Shown here: one piece after another, positions 34,846 through 43,426 of the stretch | Numbering within the stretch: position 1 is the stretch's first letter | Layout: every line of letters starts with the position of its first letter | Origin: an uncultured Alphaproteobacteria bacterium | GTDB taxonomy: Bacteria; Pseudomonadota; Alphaproteobacteria; CAAHEQ01; UBA3637 | Assembly (NCBI GenBank): GCA_949286245.1 | Contig: CASECF010000034.1 | Coordinates: 1 to 46,960 of the forward strand | Length of the DNA stretch: 46,960 bases | Direction: 5' to 3' | Translations under genes and position numbers: made by a program | Notes under the pieces: generated by a model | Database searches by the model: none | The model's input: the letters and a program-made list of their open reading frames with translations, nothing else | What the model was told of the DNA's origin: nothing

Positions 34846-34922
34846 TGGCGCACCCGGCAGGATTCGAACTTACAACCTTCTGATCCGTAGTCAGATGCTC
34901 TATCCAATTGAGCTACGGGTGC
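34846..34922 (-). tRNA. tRNA-Arg (anticodon ACG)
   Basis: A 77-base cloverleaf with encoded CCA and acceptor stem GCACCCG/CGGGTGC. The anticodon loop CTACGGA gives ACG, normally edited to ICG and reading CGU/CGC/CGA. It is nearly identical to the tRNA at 34516-34592, suggesting tandem duplication followed by an anticodon change. Confidence 0.95.
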
Positions 34923-34971
34923 ATCGTGATTTCTTTTTTACACTATTTTTTTTAAAATTGCAAGATCTTTT

Positions 34972-36417
34972 TTATTTTTTTTCGTGAAAAAGAGTCGGAT
35001 ATTTATAAGCCCGATATGTCAAAAGCTGTGAGGAGAACTTAAGGGACATAAATACATTTTTTCCGGTTTGATCTATTTCTTGTACAGACATATCCGTATT
35101 CGGCCCATAGCTAACCAGATAATGACCCGATGGCAACTGATAAACTGATCCGGTAAATTCGGTATGATAAAATAAGGGAATTTCTTTAAAATCAATCACC
35201 TTTTTATTCTTTTCATCTAATTTAAACTTCAGAATACGAGCTCTGTTATAAAGCCCGCGAACAGGAAAGTCCTCCTCTGAAAAATATTCGGAAAAAGTCT
35301 TGGAATGATTATCAAACAACATCAAATATCCGTCCATAGTCCAAGAAAGGCTATGTTGCCCCAAAAATAATTGTTCTTTTTTTAATCCGAATTGATCATT
35401 TTTCCCTCCCAATTTCCAGAGGATTCGACCGGTTTGGCGATCTATTTTCATCACGCCGGAATTGGCAGCAAAAGAAACAATCAAATGATTGTCTTTAGGG
35501 TCTATAAGAATAGAATTCAAATGAACGTAATCTTGAAACTCTTCCTCGTTTTCAAAATCACAAAATCGAATACAATCTTGCTTCAATTCGGGATGGTCAA
35601 TAGATTGCCATAAAAACTTAACTTGACCGTTTTCGACTTCTTGAATAATACTATTGATCACTTTTGTAGAGGGCTCATTTTTTAATGATCGTTTTTGAAC
35701 GGATGTCAGAATATAATGATGATCATTCAACATAAAAGAATCATGATTTTCAATATAATGAGGCCAATCTTCGTTGTTTTCCGGGAAAAGGCTTACTTCA
35801 TCAATTTTTCGAAATTGTTCATCTAAAACGACAAGTGTGCCCATCAAATAAGAATCAAATCCCTCTTTTTTTTCTCTCTCAGCCATGAATGTAAAACGAA
35901 TTTTTCCACAGGGTAGAACAATCTTTTGAAAATTAGAAATACCTCCGTTTGGTTTTATATTACGACGATAAAAAACAAGTTTTCCCTCTTTGTTAATAAT
36001 AAAAGCGGCGGAAGGATGCTTGTTTTGAAGATGGTAAGGAGCAACAAACAACCACCCCTCTGAAGCACCGTTCTCTGCATACGTATAATTCGGGAAATTT
36101 GAATCCCGTGTCCATAAGACATACCACTCTTTTCCGACTTTGAAAAACACTCTTTCCGGTGTATCCAACTGTTTAATCTTAAATGTCTTTTTCTCTCCAT
36201 TCACATCCATCTCATTAGGGTAAAGAGTATTCATTGTTAAGGCATAATACTCCTTAATATTTTTCGAAAACGGCGGAATGATTTCTTCTCCGTTTATTAA
36301 AATTTTCATTTCATCTTGCTCGGGAAAAATTAAATGAGAAAAATCACGTGACGGAATCAAAAACGATCCGGCAGCCATCACCAATAAGATCAAAACAACA
36401 GCATATTTCACTCTCAT
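34972..36417 (-). CDS. Arylsulfotransferase (ASST)-like membrane protein
   Basis: A 481-residue protein with an N-terminal hydrophobic anchor (about 5-22) and an exported beta-propeller-like body. It carries ASST-family features: YVHLNSILID near 290, a GRILWKLGGKND block near 335, and a following GQHSLSW with a histidine. ASST enzymes transfer sulfate between phenolic compounds, with the active histidine in the periplasm. Here the histidines in HLNSI and GQHS are candidates. The family match is moderate, and a structural propeller without sulfotransferase activity is possible. It is monocistronic, near the tRNA-Arg genes. Confidence 0.72.
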   Translation of the reverse strand: MRVKYAVVLILLVMAAGSFLIPSRDFSHLIFPEQDEMKILINGEEIIPPFSKNIKEYYALTMNTLYPNEMDVNGEKKTFKIKQLDTPERVFFKVGKEWYVLWTRDSNFPNYTYAENGASEGWLFVAPYHLQNKHPSAAFIINKEGKLVFYRRNIKPNGGISNFQKIVLPCGKIRFTFMAEREKKEGFDSYLMGTLVVLDEQFRKIDEVSLFPENNEDWPHYIENHDSFMLNDHHYILTSVQKRSLKNEPSTKVINSIIQEVENGQVKFLWQSIDHPELKQDCIRFCDFENEEEFQDYVHLNSILIDPKDNHLIVSFAANSGVMKIDRQTGRILWKLGGKNDQFGLKKEQLFLGQHSLSWTMDGYLMLFDNHSKTFSEYFSEEDFPVRGLYNRARILKFKLDEKNKKVIDFKEIPLFYHTEFTGSVYQLPSGHYLVSYGPNTDMSVQEIDQTGKNVFMSLKFSSQLLTYRAYKYPTLFHEKK

Positions 36418-36462
36418 ATTCTTCGGCAGGATAACAAAAACAAATCCAAAAGTAAAGTTTTT

Positions 36463-36491
36463 TTGACAATCTTTATCTTGTTATATATACT
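36463..36491 (+). promoter_or_regulatory. Sigma-70 promoter of the Nudix gene
   Basis: TTGACA (36463-36468) and TATACT (36486-36491) are spaced 17 bp. The start lies near 36498, giving a leader of about 14 bases. Confidence 0.75.
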
Positions 36492-36511
36492 GGAACCAAG
36501 AGAGATAAAGG

Positions 36512-37156
36512 ATGAAAAATTTATTAAATGCTTTAGCAAAAAAACTTCAAAAAAGATCAAAATTGATTACTCCCTTTTCAGGTAATATTTTATATCACAC
36601 CTCTTTTTTGGATTTAAAAGAAACCACTTTTAATAAAAGTCCGTGGTATTATGCGCACAGGTCCAACACATCCGGTTGTGTGACCTTAATTCCCGTGAGG
36701 CGGTATAAAAAACAAATCCAAGTTCTGTTGATCGAAACAATTCGTCCGCCCATACGAGCGGAAAATATTTCCGAAAGATGCATTGAGTGGCCGGCCGGCT
36801 TGATTGGCGACGAGCGAAAAGGAGAAAGTATCGAAGAGGCCATTCGAGCCGAACTTTTGGAAGAAACCGGATATTCGGCAACCCATATCGACATTTTGGC
36901 AACACGAGTCGCCAGCTCTCCGGGAGCCACTTCGGAAACCACCACGGTGGCACTTTGTCATATAGATAGCAACCCCTCATCTTCTCCGACAAACGACAAT
37001 GGGATTATTTTAAAAAAATACTGGATTGATCTTGATCATGTTTTTGACTTTTTAAAAGAAAAAGAACAGAGAGGACTTGTTGTTTCGGCAATCGTTTATG
37101 GGGGCTTAGCTCTCGTCTCTCAAAAGGCGGTATATTCCAAAATCTCACTTTTATAA
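36512..37156 (+). CDS. Nudix hydrolase
   Basis: A 214-residue cytoplasmic enzyme that hydrolyses a nucleoside diphosphate linked to another moiety. The Nudix box lies at 99-121: G99, E105, then A113-E114 and E117-E118 with G120. The usual Arg of REUXEE is replaced by Ala113, with an Arg one position earlier (R112). The conserved glutamates remain, so metal binding may survive. Size and the preceding PAG motif resemble ADP-sugar pyrophosphatases, but the substrate is unknown. It has its own strong promoter. Confidence 0.85.
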   Translation: MKNLLNALAKKLQKRSKLITPFSGNILYHTSFLDLKETTFNKSPWYYAHRSNTSGCVTLIPVRRYKKQIQVLLIETIRPPIRAENISERCIEWPAGLIGDERKGESIEEAIRAELLEETGYSATHIDILATRVASSPGATSETTTVALCHIDSNPSSSPTNDNGIILKKYWIDLDHVFDFLKEKEQRGLVVSAIVYGGLALVSQKAVYSKISLL

Positions 37157-37260
37157 AATACATTCTGCCGATATGACCTTTCAAGATTTATTTCGGCAGA
37201 ACAACCAACATCCTTTTTCAATTATCTTGATAAATGGTGCGATTCGTAATTTTTAAAGAA

Positions 37261-37296
37261 GAATACCGATGTTTTTTTTCGAAAACATCGGTATTC
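37261..37296. terminator. Perfect 15-bp dyad between Nudix gene and glgX
   Basis: Arms at 37261-37275 and 37282-37296 are perfectly complementary, with a 6-base loop TTTTCG. It lies 15 bp after the glgX stop (minus) and about 105 bp after the Nudix stop. No classical T tract follows on the plus strand; on the minus strand the flank is TTC-rich. A second dyad of 9 bp (TTCTGCCGA/TCGGCAGAA) spans 37163-37201. A terminator or a transcript-end protector is likely. Confidence 0.55.
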
Positions 37297-37310
37297 AAAG
37301 AAACACTCCC

Positions 37311-39350
37311 TTATCGAGATTTACCCAATCGTCCCTTTGTTTTAAGAACACACATGGACCATGGTTCTACCGAACAAGTCGTTGTCTCTAAATCCTTTTT
37401 AGATATATTTTTATCAGAAGCCGTATTTAAAACAGTCTCCCATTTTTGATCTGTTAAATCAGCCGGAATATGATAGTCCAAACAATGAACGGAAGCGTTT
37501 AAAACGACCAAAAATTTACTTTCCGAATCAGATGGTTGTACAACATATCCAAAGGATCTCATATAAGACTGCCAATCTTCCCCATTCATCGTAGATCCAT
37601 CCGGCTTAATCGGACGTATTTCTTGAGGAACACCTCTGATCATTTGACGTCTTAATTTGAGACACTCTTTAGTAAACTCCTTCATATCTGACTGTTTTTG
37701 AGACAAATTGATCCACGGTTGCCACGTCACTTCATTATCTTGACAATAGGTGTTATTATTTCCGTTTTGAGTCCGCAAACACTCATCACCCCCCAATATC
37801 ATGGGTGTTCCGTTTGATAACAAAAGAGTTGCCATCATAGCCTTTGCTCGTCGCAGACGGAAATTTTCTATATCTTGATTATCTGTTAAGCCTTCGGCTC
37901 CTGAATTCCAACTGTGATTGGTATTGTTTCCATCATTATTGTTTTCCCCGTTACTCTCATTATGTTTTTCATTATAACTGACCAAATCATAAAGAGTGAA
38001 CCCGTCATGCGCCGTAATAAAATTAATTTTACGATTGGTTTCAACCATCTGGTACATCAAACAACCGGCCAAACCTTCATCACCTTTCCAGAAACGACGA
38101 GCCGTATCACGGAACTGATCATTCCATTCCATAAAGGGAGCAGGGAAACTATTTAATTGATAGCTATCCGGACCCAAATCCCAAGGTTCGGCGATCATTT
38201 TTAATTTTGACAAAAGCGGATCTGCCTGAATAGCTTTAAAAAATGGGGCATCCGATTTAAATTCATTAAATTCATTACGACCCAATGTTGCAGCCAAATC
38301 AAATCTAAATCCATCAATATCCAAAACTCGAGCCCAATATCTTAAAGATTGAACGACCAAATCACAAACGGCCGGATTGGATAGATTAAGAGTATTCAAG
38401 CATCCCGTATCATCCATATAATTATGCGGACAATTCGGATCCAGTTTATAGTAAGACGCATTATCAATACCTCGATAACACAGTGAGGGCCCCATGCCAC
38501 TCCCTTCTCCCGTATGATTATAAACAACGTCTAAAATGACTTCCTTTCCCTTTTTATGCAACTGATCCACCGCTTGACGAATCTCCTCCAAAGATCCGCC
38601 GATATAATCGCTGTTCGGAGCCATAAAACAAATCGGATCATAACCCCAATAATTGTTTAAATGACGATCTTGTAAAAATTTTGGCTGAACAAACGCATAA
38701 ATCGGCAACAACTCCACACTTGAAACCCCTAAGTCATGGAAATACGATTGAATATGTCGATCTTTTAATGCAGAAAATTTTCCTTTTTCATCATCTCGCA
38801 CATCCGGATGTTGAGCCGTCAACCCTTTTACATGAGTTTCATATACAACCGTTTCATCATACGGCAAATAGGGTCTTGTAGATTTTTGAGATTCCAATTT
38901 ATGCGTATCTACAACAACACACTTTGGCATATAAGGGGCACTGTCTTCTTTACTTAAAGCATATTCCTTCATGGGATCTTCCGGATCATAAGGAAGCTGT
39001 GACACATGTTCTTTCACGGGACCGGTCAACTGTTTTGCAGCAGGATCCAACAATAATTTATTGACATTAAAACGATGTCCTTGATTAGGATCATAAGGCC
39101 CATCAACCCGATAGCCGTATCTTTGTCCGGCTTTTAAGCCATCAACATCCACCTCCCAAATATCTCCCTTTCGTTCTAAAGGAATACGTTTGGTTTCTCG
39201 ATCTTTTTCATCAAATAAACATAAAAAAACTTGAGTTGCATTATGGGAAAATAAAGAAAAATGAACGCCTTTTTTTGTTACCGTCGCTCCTAATTCAAAT
39301 TTTTTTTCTTCATTTGTTTTTTTTGAAAACTTTTTTAAAAATTCAAACAT
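37311..39350 (-). CDS. glgX: Glycogen debranching enzyme GlgX
   Basis: A 679-residue isoamylase-type enzyme (GH13) that removes alpha-1,6 branches from limit dextrins. An N-terminal carbohydrate-binding domain (about 15-110) is followed by the TIM barrel. Catalytic nucleophile Asp lies in GFRFDLAATLG (near 345), and acid Glu in MIAEPWDLG (near 387). HDGFTLYDLVSYNEKHNE is also conserved. The start at 39350 has GGAGG at 7 bp; an in-frame ATG five codons upstream does not. No other glycogen genes are near. Confidence 0.95.
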   Translation of the reverse strand: MFEFLKKFSKKTNEEKKFELGATVTKKGVHFSLFSHNATQVFLCLFDEKDRETKRIPLERKGDIWEVDVDGLKAGQRYGYRVDGPYDPNQGHRFNVNKLLLDPAAKQLTGPVKEHVSQLPYDPEDPMKEYALSKEDSAPYMPKCVVVDTHKLESQKSTRPYLPYDETVVYETHVKGLTAQHPDVRDDEKGKFSALKDRHIQSYFHDLGVSSVELLPIYAFVQPKFLQDRHLNNYWGYDPICFMAPNSDYIGGSLEEIRQAVDQLHKKGKEVILDVVYNHTGEGSGMGPSLCYRGIDNASYYKLDPNCPHNYMDDTGCLNTLNLSNPAVCDLVVQSLRYWARVLDIDGFRFDLAATLGRNEFNEFKSDAPFFKAIQADPLLSKLKMIAEPWDLGPDSYQLNSFPAPFMEWNDQFRDTARRFWKGDEGLAGCLMYQMVETNRKINFITAHDGFTLYDLVSYNEKHNESNGENNNDGNNTNHSWNSGAEGLTDNQDIENFRLRRAKAMMATLLLSNGTPMILGGDECLRTQNGNNNTYCQDNEVTWQPWINLSQKQSDMKEFTKECLKLRRQMIRGVPQEIRPIKPDGSTMNGEDWQSYMRSFGYVVQPSDSESKFLVVLNASVHCLDYHIPADLTDQKWETVLNTASDKNISKKDLETTTCSVEPWSMCVLKTKGRLGKSR

Positions 39351-39651
39351 ACAATATCCTCCCAATTATTTTAAATACACTCTCAATTTGTCTAAAAAAC
39401 TCTCTTATCTGTATACTAACAAATTTTTTTAAATTTGTCAATATTTTTTAAAAATAAAAATAATAATATTTTTTACCACTATTATTTTCATTATTATAGA
39501 TCTTGAAAAATGGTTTTGAGAAAACTCGTTTTATTTGGTTATAGAAGTTTTTAAACAAAAAAATCAAAAGTAATTCTTTGAGTTATTACCAACAAACATA
39601 AAAAATATCTTGATTTGTAGAAAAAAATCGTGTAAAAGGTAAAAAGTTGAT
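39351..39651. other. AT-rich gap upstream of glgX and tRNA-Pro
   Basis: This 301-bp intergenic stretch between divergent genes contains no open frame that I trust. It is very AT-rich, and must hold the promoters for glgX (minus) and tRNA-Pro (plus). A plausible but weak tRNA promoter is TTGATT near 39610 with TAAAAG near 39633. Confidence 0.4.
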
Positions 39652-39728
39652 CGGGGCGTAGCTCAGCCTGGTAGAGTACTTGGTTTGGGACCAAGGTGTC
39701 GCATGTTCAAATCATGTCGCCCCGACCA
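39652..39728 (+). tRNA. tRNA-Pro (anticodon TGG)
   Basis: A complete 77-base cloverleaf with encoded CCA. Acceptor stem CGGGGCG/CGCCCCG has C1-G72, typical of tRNA-Pro. The anticodon stem CTTGG/CCAAG encloses TTTGGGA, giving TGG, which reads CCN. The T loop TTCAAAT is normal. Confidence 0.95.
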
Positions 39729-39730
39729 TT

Positions 39731-39765
39731 TAGGACGAGCGAAGAGGCGTCCTTTTTCTTTTTTT
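39731..39765 (+). terminator. Terminator after tRNA-Pro
   Basis: AGGACG/CGTCCT stem with a short loop is followed by TTTTTCTTTTTTTC, directly after the tRNA. Confidence 0.85.
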
Positions 39766-39895
39766 CTTATCAAAGCACTCCAAAGGGCCATAAAATCCTA
39801 CTCTTTATCATGTATGATTAATCAAAAGCCTTCTATCACAAAAAATAATACTGGATCATCAATCTTTGTCCCCATATTATTGAAAGGAAAACAGC

Positions 39896-40486
39896 TTGGA
39901 AAATAAATTAATCTATTTAACAAAAAACCCACACAAAGTAGAAGAAGCCAATGATTTCTTTATAAAAAAATACGGATTTAATGTTGAGATCATGAATCCG
40001 GATTTTGAGGTATTGGAAATACAAGCCAAAACTTGTGGTGAGGTAGCCTTGTTTAGTGCCAAATACGGAGCAGATAAATTAGGTGTTCCTGTTCTAAAAT
40101 CCGACTCTGGTTTATATCTGGAAGCTTTAGGCGGTCTACCGGGACCTTATAATGCTTACTTTGATAAACAAATCGGTGTAGACTTATTCTTGGAAATGAT
40201 AAAGAATATACAAAATAGGCGTGCAAGAATTGAACATTGTTTTGCCTATTGCGAACCTGGGAAAGATCCCATCCTATTCACAGGGGGAGGAACAGGACGG
40301 ATTGCCTTGAAAGCTCGAGGAGAATGTGGACGTTGGCATGACAAGTTCTATATTCCGGACGGAGAAGATAAAACCTTGAGTGAATTGCGTGCAATTAATC
40401 ACGAATACGAAGCTCAATTTTGGGGTCATGCACTGGATGAATTTGCTAAATGGTATGCTGAAAGAAACAAGATTAAAACAAAATAG
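39896..40486 (+). CDS. Ham1/ITPase family non-canonical purine NTP pyrophosphatase
   Basis: A 196-residue nucleotide-pool sanitising enzyme (XTP/dITP/ITP to monophosphate and PPi). The N-terminal motif YLTKNPHKVEEA matches T-x-N-x-x-K of the family. KSDSG (68-72) and LPGPYNAYF (81-89) match the DDSGL and PGVYSAR blocks. It is diverged from standard RdgB, so it may be a paralogue. The start is a TTG with AAAGGA about 8 bp upstream; no ATG fits. It shows no other operon partner. Confidence 0.85.
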   Translation: MENKLIYLTKNPHKVEEANDFFIKKYGFNVEIMNPDFEVLEIQAKTCGEVALFSAKYGADKLGVPVLKSDSGLYLEALGGLPGPYNAYFDKQIGVDLFLEMIKNIQNRRARIEHCFAYCEPGKDPILFTGGGTGRIALKARGECGRWHDKFYIPDGEDKTLSELRAINHEYEAQFWGHALDEFAKWYAERNKIKTK

Positions 40487-40686
40487 AAGCAATAATTTAC
40501 AACCAGAAAGACCTTAAATCCTTTTATAAGAAAAACTTTGCATGTTTCAACCAACACCGAAACAATTTGATAATTTCTTCGAACATTTATATCAGAGCTG
40601 TTATTGTGCCAGACAGCACAGGGAAAAAGCACTTTCGTATCATGGTTCAAGATAAAGAAAAAATAGAAAACTCATATCAAAAATAA
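40477..40686 (+). CDS. Possible short ORF or gene remnant overlapping the ITPase end
   Basis: An open frame from 40477 to the TAA at 40684-40686 (about 69 codons) encodes a basic chain ending in VPDSTGKKHFRIMVQDKEK. It overlaps the end of the ITPase gene in another frame, and there is no ATG or GTG with an SD near its start. I do not recognise it. It may be a truncated remnant of a longer gene or chance. Confidence 0.25.
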   Translation, partial: NKIEAIIYNQKDLKSFYKKNFACFNQHRNNLIISSNIYIRAVIVPDSTGKKHFRIMVQDKEKIENSYQK

Positions 40687-41297
40687 AAGGATTCAAATTG
40701 TAAAAATCCCACTAGTGGTTAATTTTGACACTCAGTTAATTTATTTAAGATTAGGCTTCATTATGATTTGTGTATGAGAGCTTATCACAATTTATATGGT
40801 CTCCTAAGCTATTAAGACTTCTTGGAGTATAATTTTCGGAAATTGTGCCTTTATTAGGCTTAGGGGTGATGGATGCCTTCTTATAAGATGGTCACAGTGA
40901 AATAATTTTATTTATCTCATATACGTTTATTCCTGATTTTAATGAAAAACCATACTCTATTCATAATTGACCTTAAGATTATTCTAATTATGAGTTATAT
41001 AACAACCTGAAAGAAGATATGATTGGGGATAATAAAGCAACCCCATCATTTATCCAACATCAAAAGAATTTTTTGAAAAAATTCAAAAAAGATAATAAAA
41101 TCAATTTTCTTTTAAATGGGTCCTCTATTTCAAATCAAGAATGTAAAAAAAATATTTCTCACAGATTTACATAAGTTTTTTTAATGAGCAAAATTATTTT
41201 ATCTGATAGGTCATCAATTTAAAATAAAAACCTCCCAAATGATTTTTATTGAATTTTCATTTAAACCTTATACAATCAGAAAAGAAAGGAGATTTTT
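40687..41297. other. Otherwise gene-free region before the TSUP gene
   Basis: Apart from the possible remnant, the stretch is AT-rich without a recognisable feature. It ends in a good ribosome-binding site (AAAGGAGA) for the TSUP gene. Confidence 0.4.
40773..41174 (+). pseudogene. Possible decayed gene in the TSUP upstream region
   Basis: One frame runs from about 40773 to the TAA at 41172-41174 with in-frame stops at 40830, 40884, 40968 and 40974. Its last 65 codons are stop-free (for example NNLKEDMIGDN and KKFKKDNKINFLL). It could be a pseudogene, but stop-free stretches of this size also arise by chance in AT-rich DNA. No homologue is recognised. Confidence 0.3.
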
Positions 41298-42041
41298 GTG
41301 GAAGGATTTTTAATTTTTGTCGCTTTCGGTTTTATGGCGCAGATAATAGATGGGGCATTAGGAATGGCTTTTGGTGTTTTTTTAACAACGGCTCTTACTT
41401 TTATGGGGGTTCCGATTGTTCAAGCAAGTGCCGGCATTCATTTTGTTGAAATTTTTACAACCCTAGCCTCCGGTCTCTCCCATTTCAAGTTTAAGAATAT
41501 AGATAAAAGAGTTTTTAAAAAACTTATTATCCCCGGTATTTTAGGAGGAATACTCGGGGCCTACATTTTATCTTCCCTAGATAGTTCGTTAATTCGTCCA
41601 TTCGTTTCAATTTATCTGCTTATTTTAGGCATCCGCATTTTCATCAAAGCTTTTTCGATTAATCGTCTTGCAAAAAGAAGCCCAAAAAATATTGCCCCTT
41701 TGGGATTTATCGGTGGCTTTTTAGATGCTATCGGTGGTGGTGGATGGGGCCCGATCGTCACATCATCCCTGATCATAAAAGGGAATTGCCCTCGAAAAGC
41801 AATCGGAACCGTTAATTTAGCGGAATTTTTTGTCACTATTGCCCAATCAGCGACTTTTTTTATTTTTATACAACTATCCCATTGGAATATTATTTTAGGA
41901 CTTTTAATTGGAGGAATAATAGCCGCCCCCATAGCTGCTCTCCTCTGTAAAAAGATACATAAAAAAATTCTGATGATCTTAGTTGCCTCGATGATTATCA
42001 TAACAAATATTGCTACCCTGATAAAATATTTTTTGTCTTAA
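41298..42041 (+). CDS. TSUP (TauE/SafE) family membrane permease
   Basis: A 247-residue inner-membrane permease with about seven to eight hydrophobic helices. It shows the family repeats G-A-I-G-G near the second half (IGGGGWGPIV near residue 150) and a similar gly-rich stretch in the first half (DGALGMAFGV). The family moves sulfite, taurine-derived anions or related small organic anions, and the substrate is unknown here. The start is a GTG with AAAGGAG at 7-8 bp. It is monocistronic. Confidence 0.88.
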   Translation: MEGFLIFVAFGFMAQIIDGALGMAFGVFLTTALTFMGVPIVQASAGIHFVEIFTTLASGLSHFKFKNIDKRVFKKLIIPGILGGILGAYILSSLDSSLIRPFVSIYLLILGIRIFIKAFSINRLAKRSPKNIAPLGFIGGFLDAIGGGGWGPIVTSSLIIKGNCPRKAIGTVNLAEFFVTIAQSATFFIFIQLSHWNIILGLLIGGIIAAPIAALLCKKIHKKILMILVASMIIITNIATLIKYFLS

Positions 42042-42236
42042 GAAGATGTCATGTTTTCTTAAATATATTCACCATATTTAAGAGTTTTCAAAGGAGAATT
42101 TTACTCAAAACCTTAATTTTTAAAAGATCCTATGATAGGTTAAATTAACTGAGGATCAAATGGATGAATGAAGACCAAATAAATATAAAATTTAAAGTAT
42201 GTCCCTCGCTTTTAGGATTTATGGCGTTGTGGCACA
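42042..42236. other. Leader region of the HEXXH gene with orphan SD
   Basis: A perfect SD (AAAGGAG, about 42091-42097) has no start codon at the right distance; ACT follows where ATG would be. Farther on, an ATG at 42164 with GAGG upstream opens a frame (MNEDQINIKFKVCPSLLGF) that runs into the HEXXH gene region one frame out of step. See the frameshift finding. Confidence 0.5.
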
Positions 42237-43346
42237 GTGCTCTCCTTTTTCCAAAAAAAAGCAAACGAAATACTAGCGGAAATTCCCGTCTCTTCTGTTT
42301 CGCTACTTAGTCAAAAAATTAAATCAGAGAGTGGCGAACAAATCTCACCCCTCCATTCTGAAGAAGGAAAGATATTGTGTTCTGGATTCATGCGCTTATA
42401 TCTTGCTTCTCAAGAAGATACCGAACAAAAAATCAGCAAAATAAACATAGACGACTTCTTACATACTTTTGAACCCATTTTAAAACAAACACATCATTTA
42501 TCTGATCAAGAGATAACAAGACTTTTTAATACAGTTAAAATGGCCTATCAAGGATATAAATTTTTTTATGTCTCCGCCTTGCCCAAACTTAGAGAACAGG
42601 TTGAAGCCTATAAAATTTTTAAAACCGATCCTCGTTTGGGATATCAGCAAGAACTTGATAAAATGGCGACTTTTTTTGCTGTACCTCCTCAAAAAATAAC
42701 CGGTTTTATCACGCCTTTTGTAAAACACGTTATCGTAGACGGTATTTCATACGGGAATTGCTTTTTCATTAATACTCCTCTCGTTAAAGATCGAGATTCT
42801 CAATACATCAACATAAAGGGTCAATCGATTTTGAAGAAAAAAATCGGAACCCCCTTTCATGAAGCAACACATTGTCTTTTTTCACAGTCTCCTCTTTTGA
42901 AACAAATCCAGGACTATATTAACAGTGGAGAGCCGACCCATTTACCAGTATCCGATCTTATTTATATTTTTCAAAAGCACATTCATCAACCCCCCCCTCT
43001 TTCTGATGACCAAAAATCAATTAAAATTCAAGAGTTTTTTCATGAAATTTTTGCATCCGTTTCCGGTAGTATCATACAGGATAAAATATCGACAATCGAA
43101 TCCGATTCTGTGAAAAGAAGTCCGTCTCTCAATAAAAATCCCCCAGCAATAAACCTCATCATACCTATTTTCAAAAAGGTCATTACAACGTATATGAATG
43201 AGAATAGATCTATCGATACCGATTTTTGGAATCATCTTAATATTTCTCATATTAAACATAAATTACACACCGGAACACTAATCACAAAACCACGGAGCAT
43301 TTCTCAATCTGCTACCGGCATTCTCCAAAATCAAAATAATCGTTAA
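42237..43346 (+). CDS. Putative HEXXH metallopeptidase; 5' end uncertain
   Basis: I do not recognise the family. The 369-residue frame starts at a GTG (42237) without an SD, so its true N-terminus is unsure. Residues 208-212 read HEATH, and IQEFFHEIFASVSG (264-277) supplies E266 or E270 as a possible third zinc ligand, as in gluzincin-like peptidases. No signal peptide is visible in this frame. It has no membrane segment. A frame beginning at the ATG 42164 would add a hydrophobic N-terminus if a +1 shift occurred in the A8 tract at 42253-42260. Confidence 0.6.
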   Translation: MLSFFQKKANEILAEIPVSSVSLLSQKIKSESGEQISPLHSEEGKILCSGFMRLYLASQEDTEQKISKINIDDFLHTFEPILKQTHHLSDQEITRLFNTVKMAYQGYKFFYVSALPKLREQVEAYKIFKTDPRLGYQQELDKMATFFAVPPQKITGFITPFVKHVIVDGISYGNCFFINTPLVKDRDSQYINIKGQSILKKKIGTPFHEATHCLFSQSPLLKQIQDYINSGEPTHLPVSDLIYIFQKHIHQPPPLSDDQKSIKIQEFFHEIFASVSGSIIQDKISTIESDSVKRSPSLNKNPPAINLIIPIFKKVITTYMNENRSIDTDFWNHLNISHIKHKLHTGTLITKPRSISQSATGILQNQNNR

Positions 43347-43426
43347 TACACATCTGAAAGATTTTTCTTTATTGATATTTTTAAAAAACTTTTCTAGAAT
43401 GAGTTGTTCATTTTTAGGAGGATAAA

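Noticed and set aside
37311-39350. Trehalose (TreX/TreZ/TreY) cluster member
   Set aside because: Length and motifs fit GlgX/isoamylase and no tre genes adjoin it; the glycogen assignment is kept.
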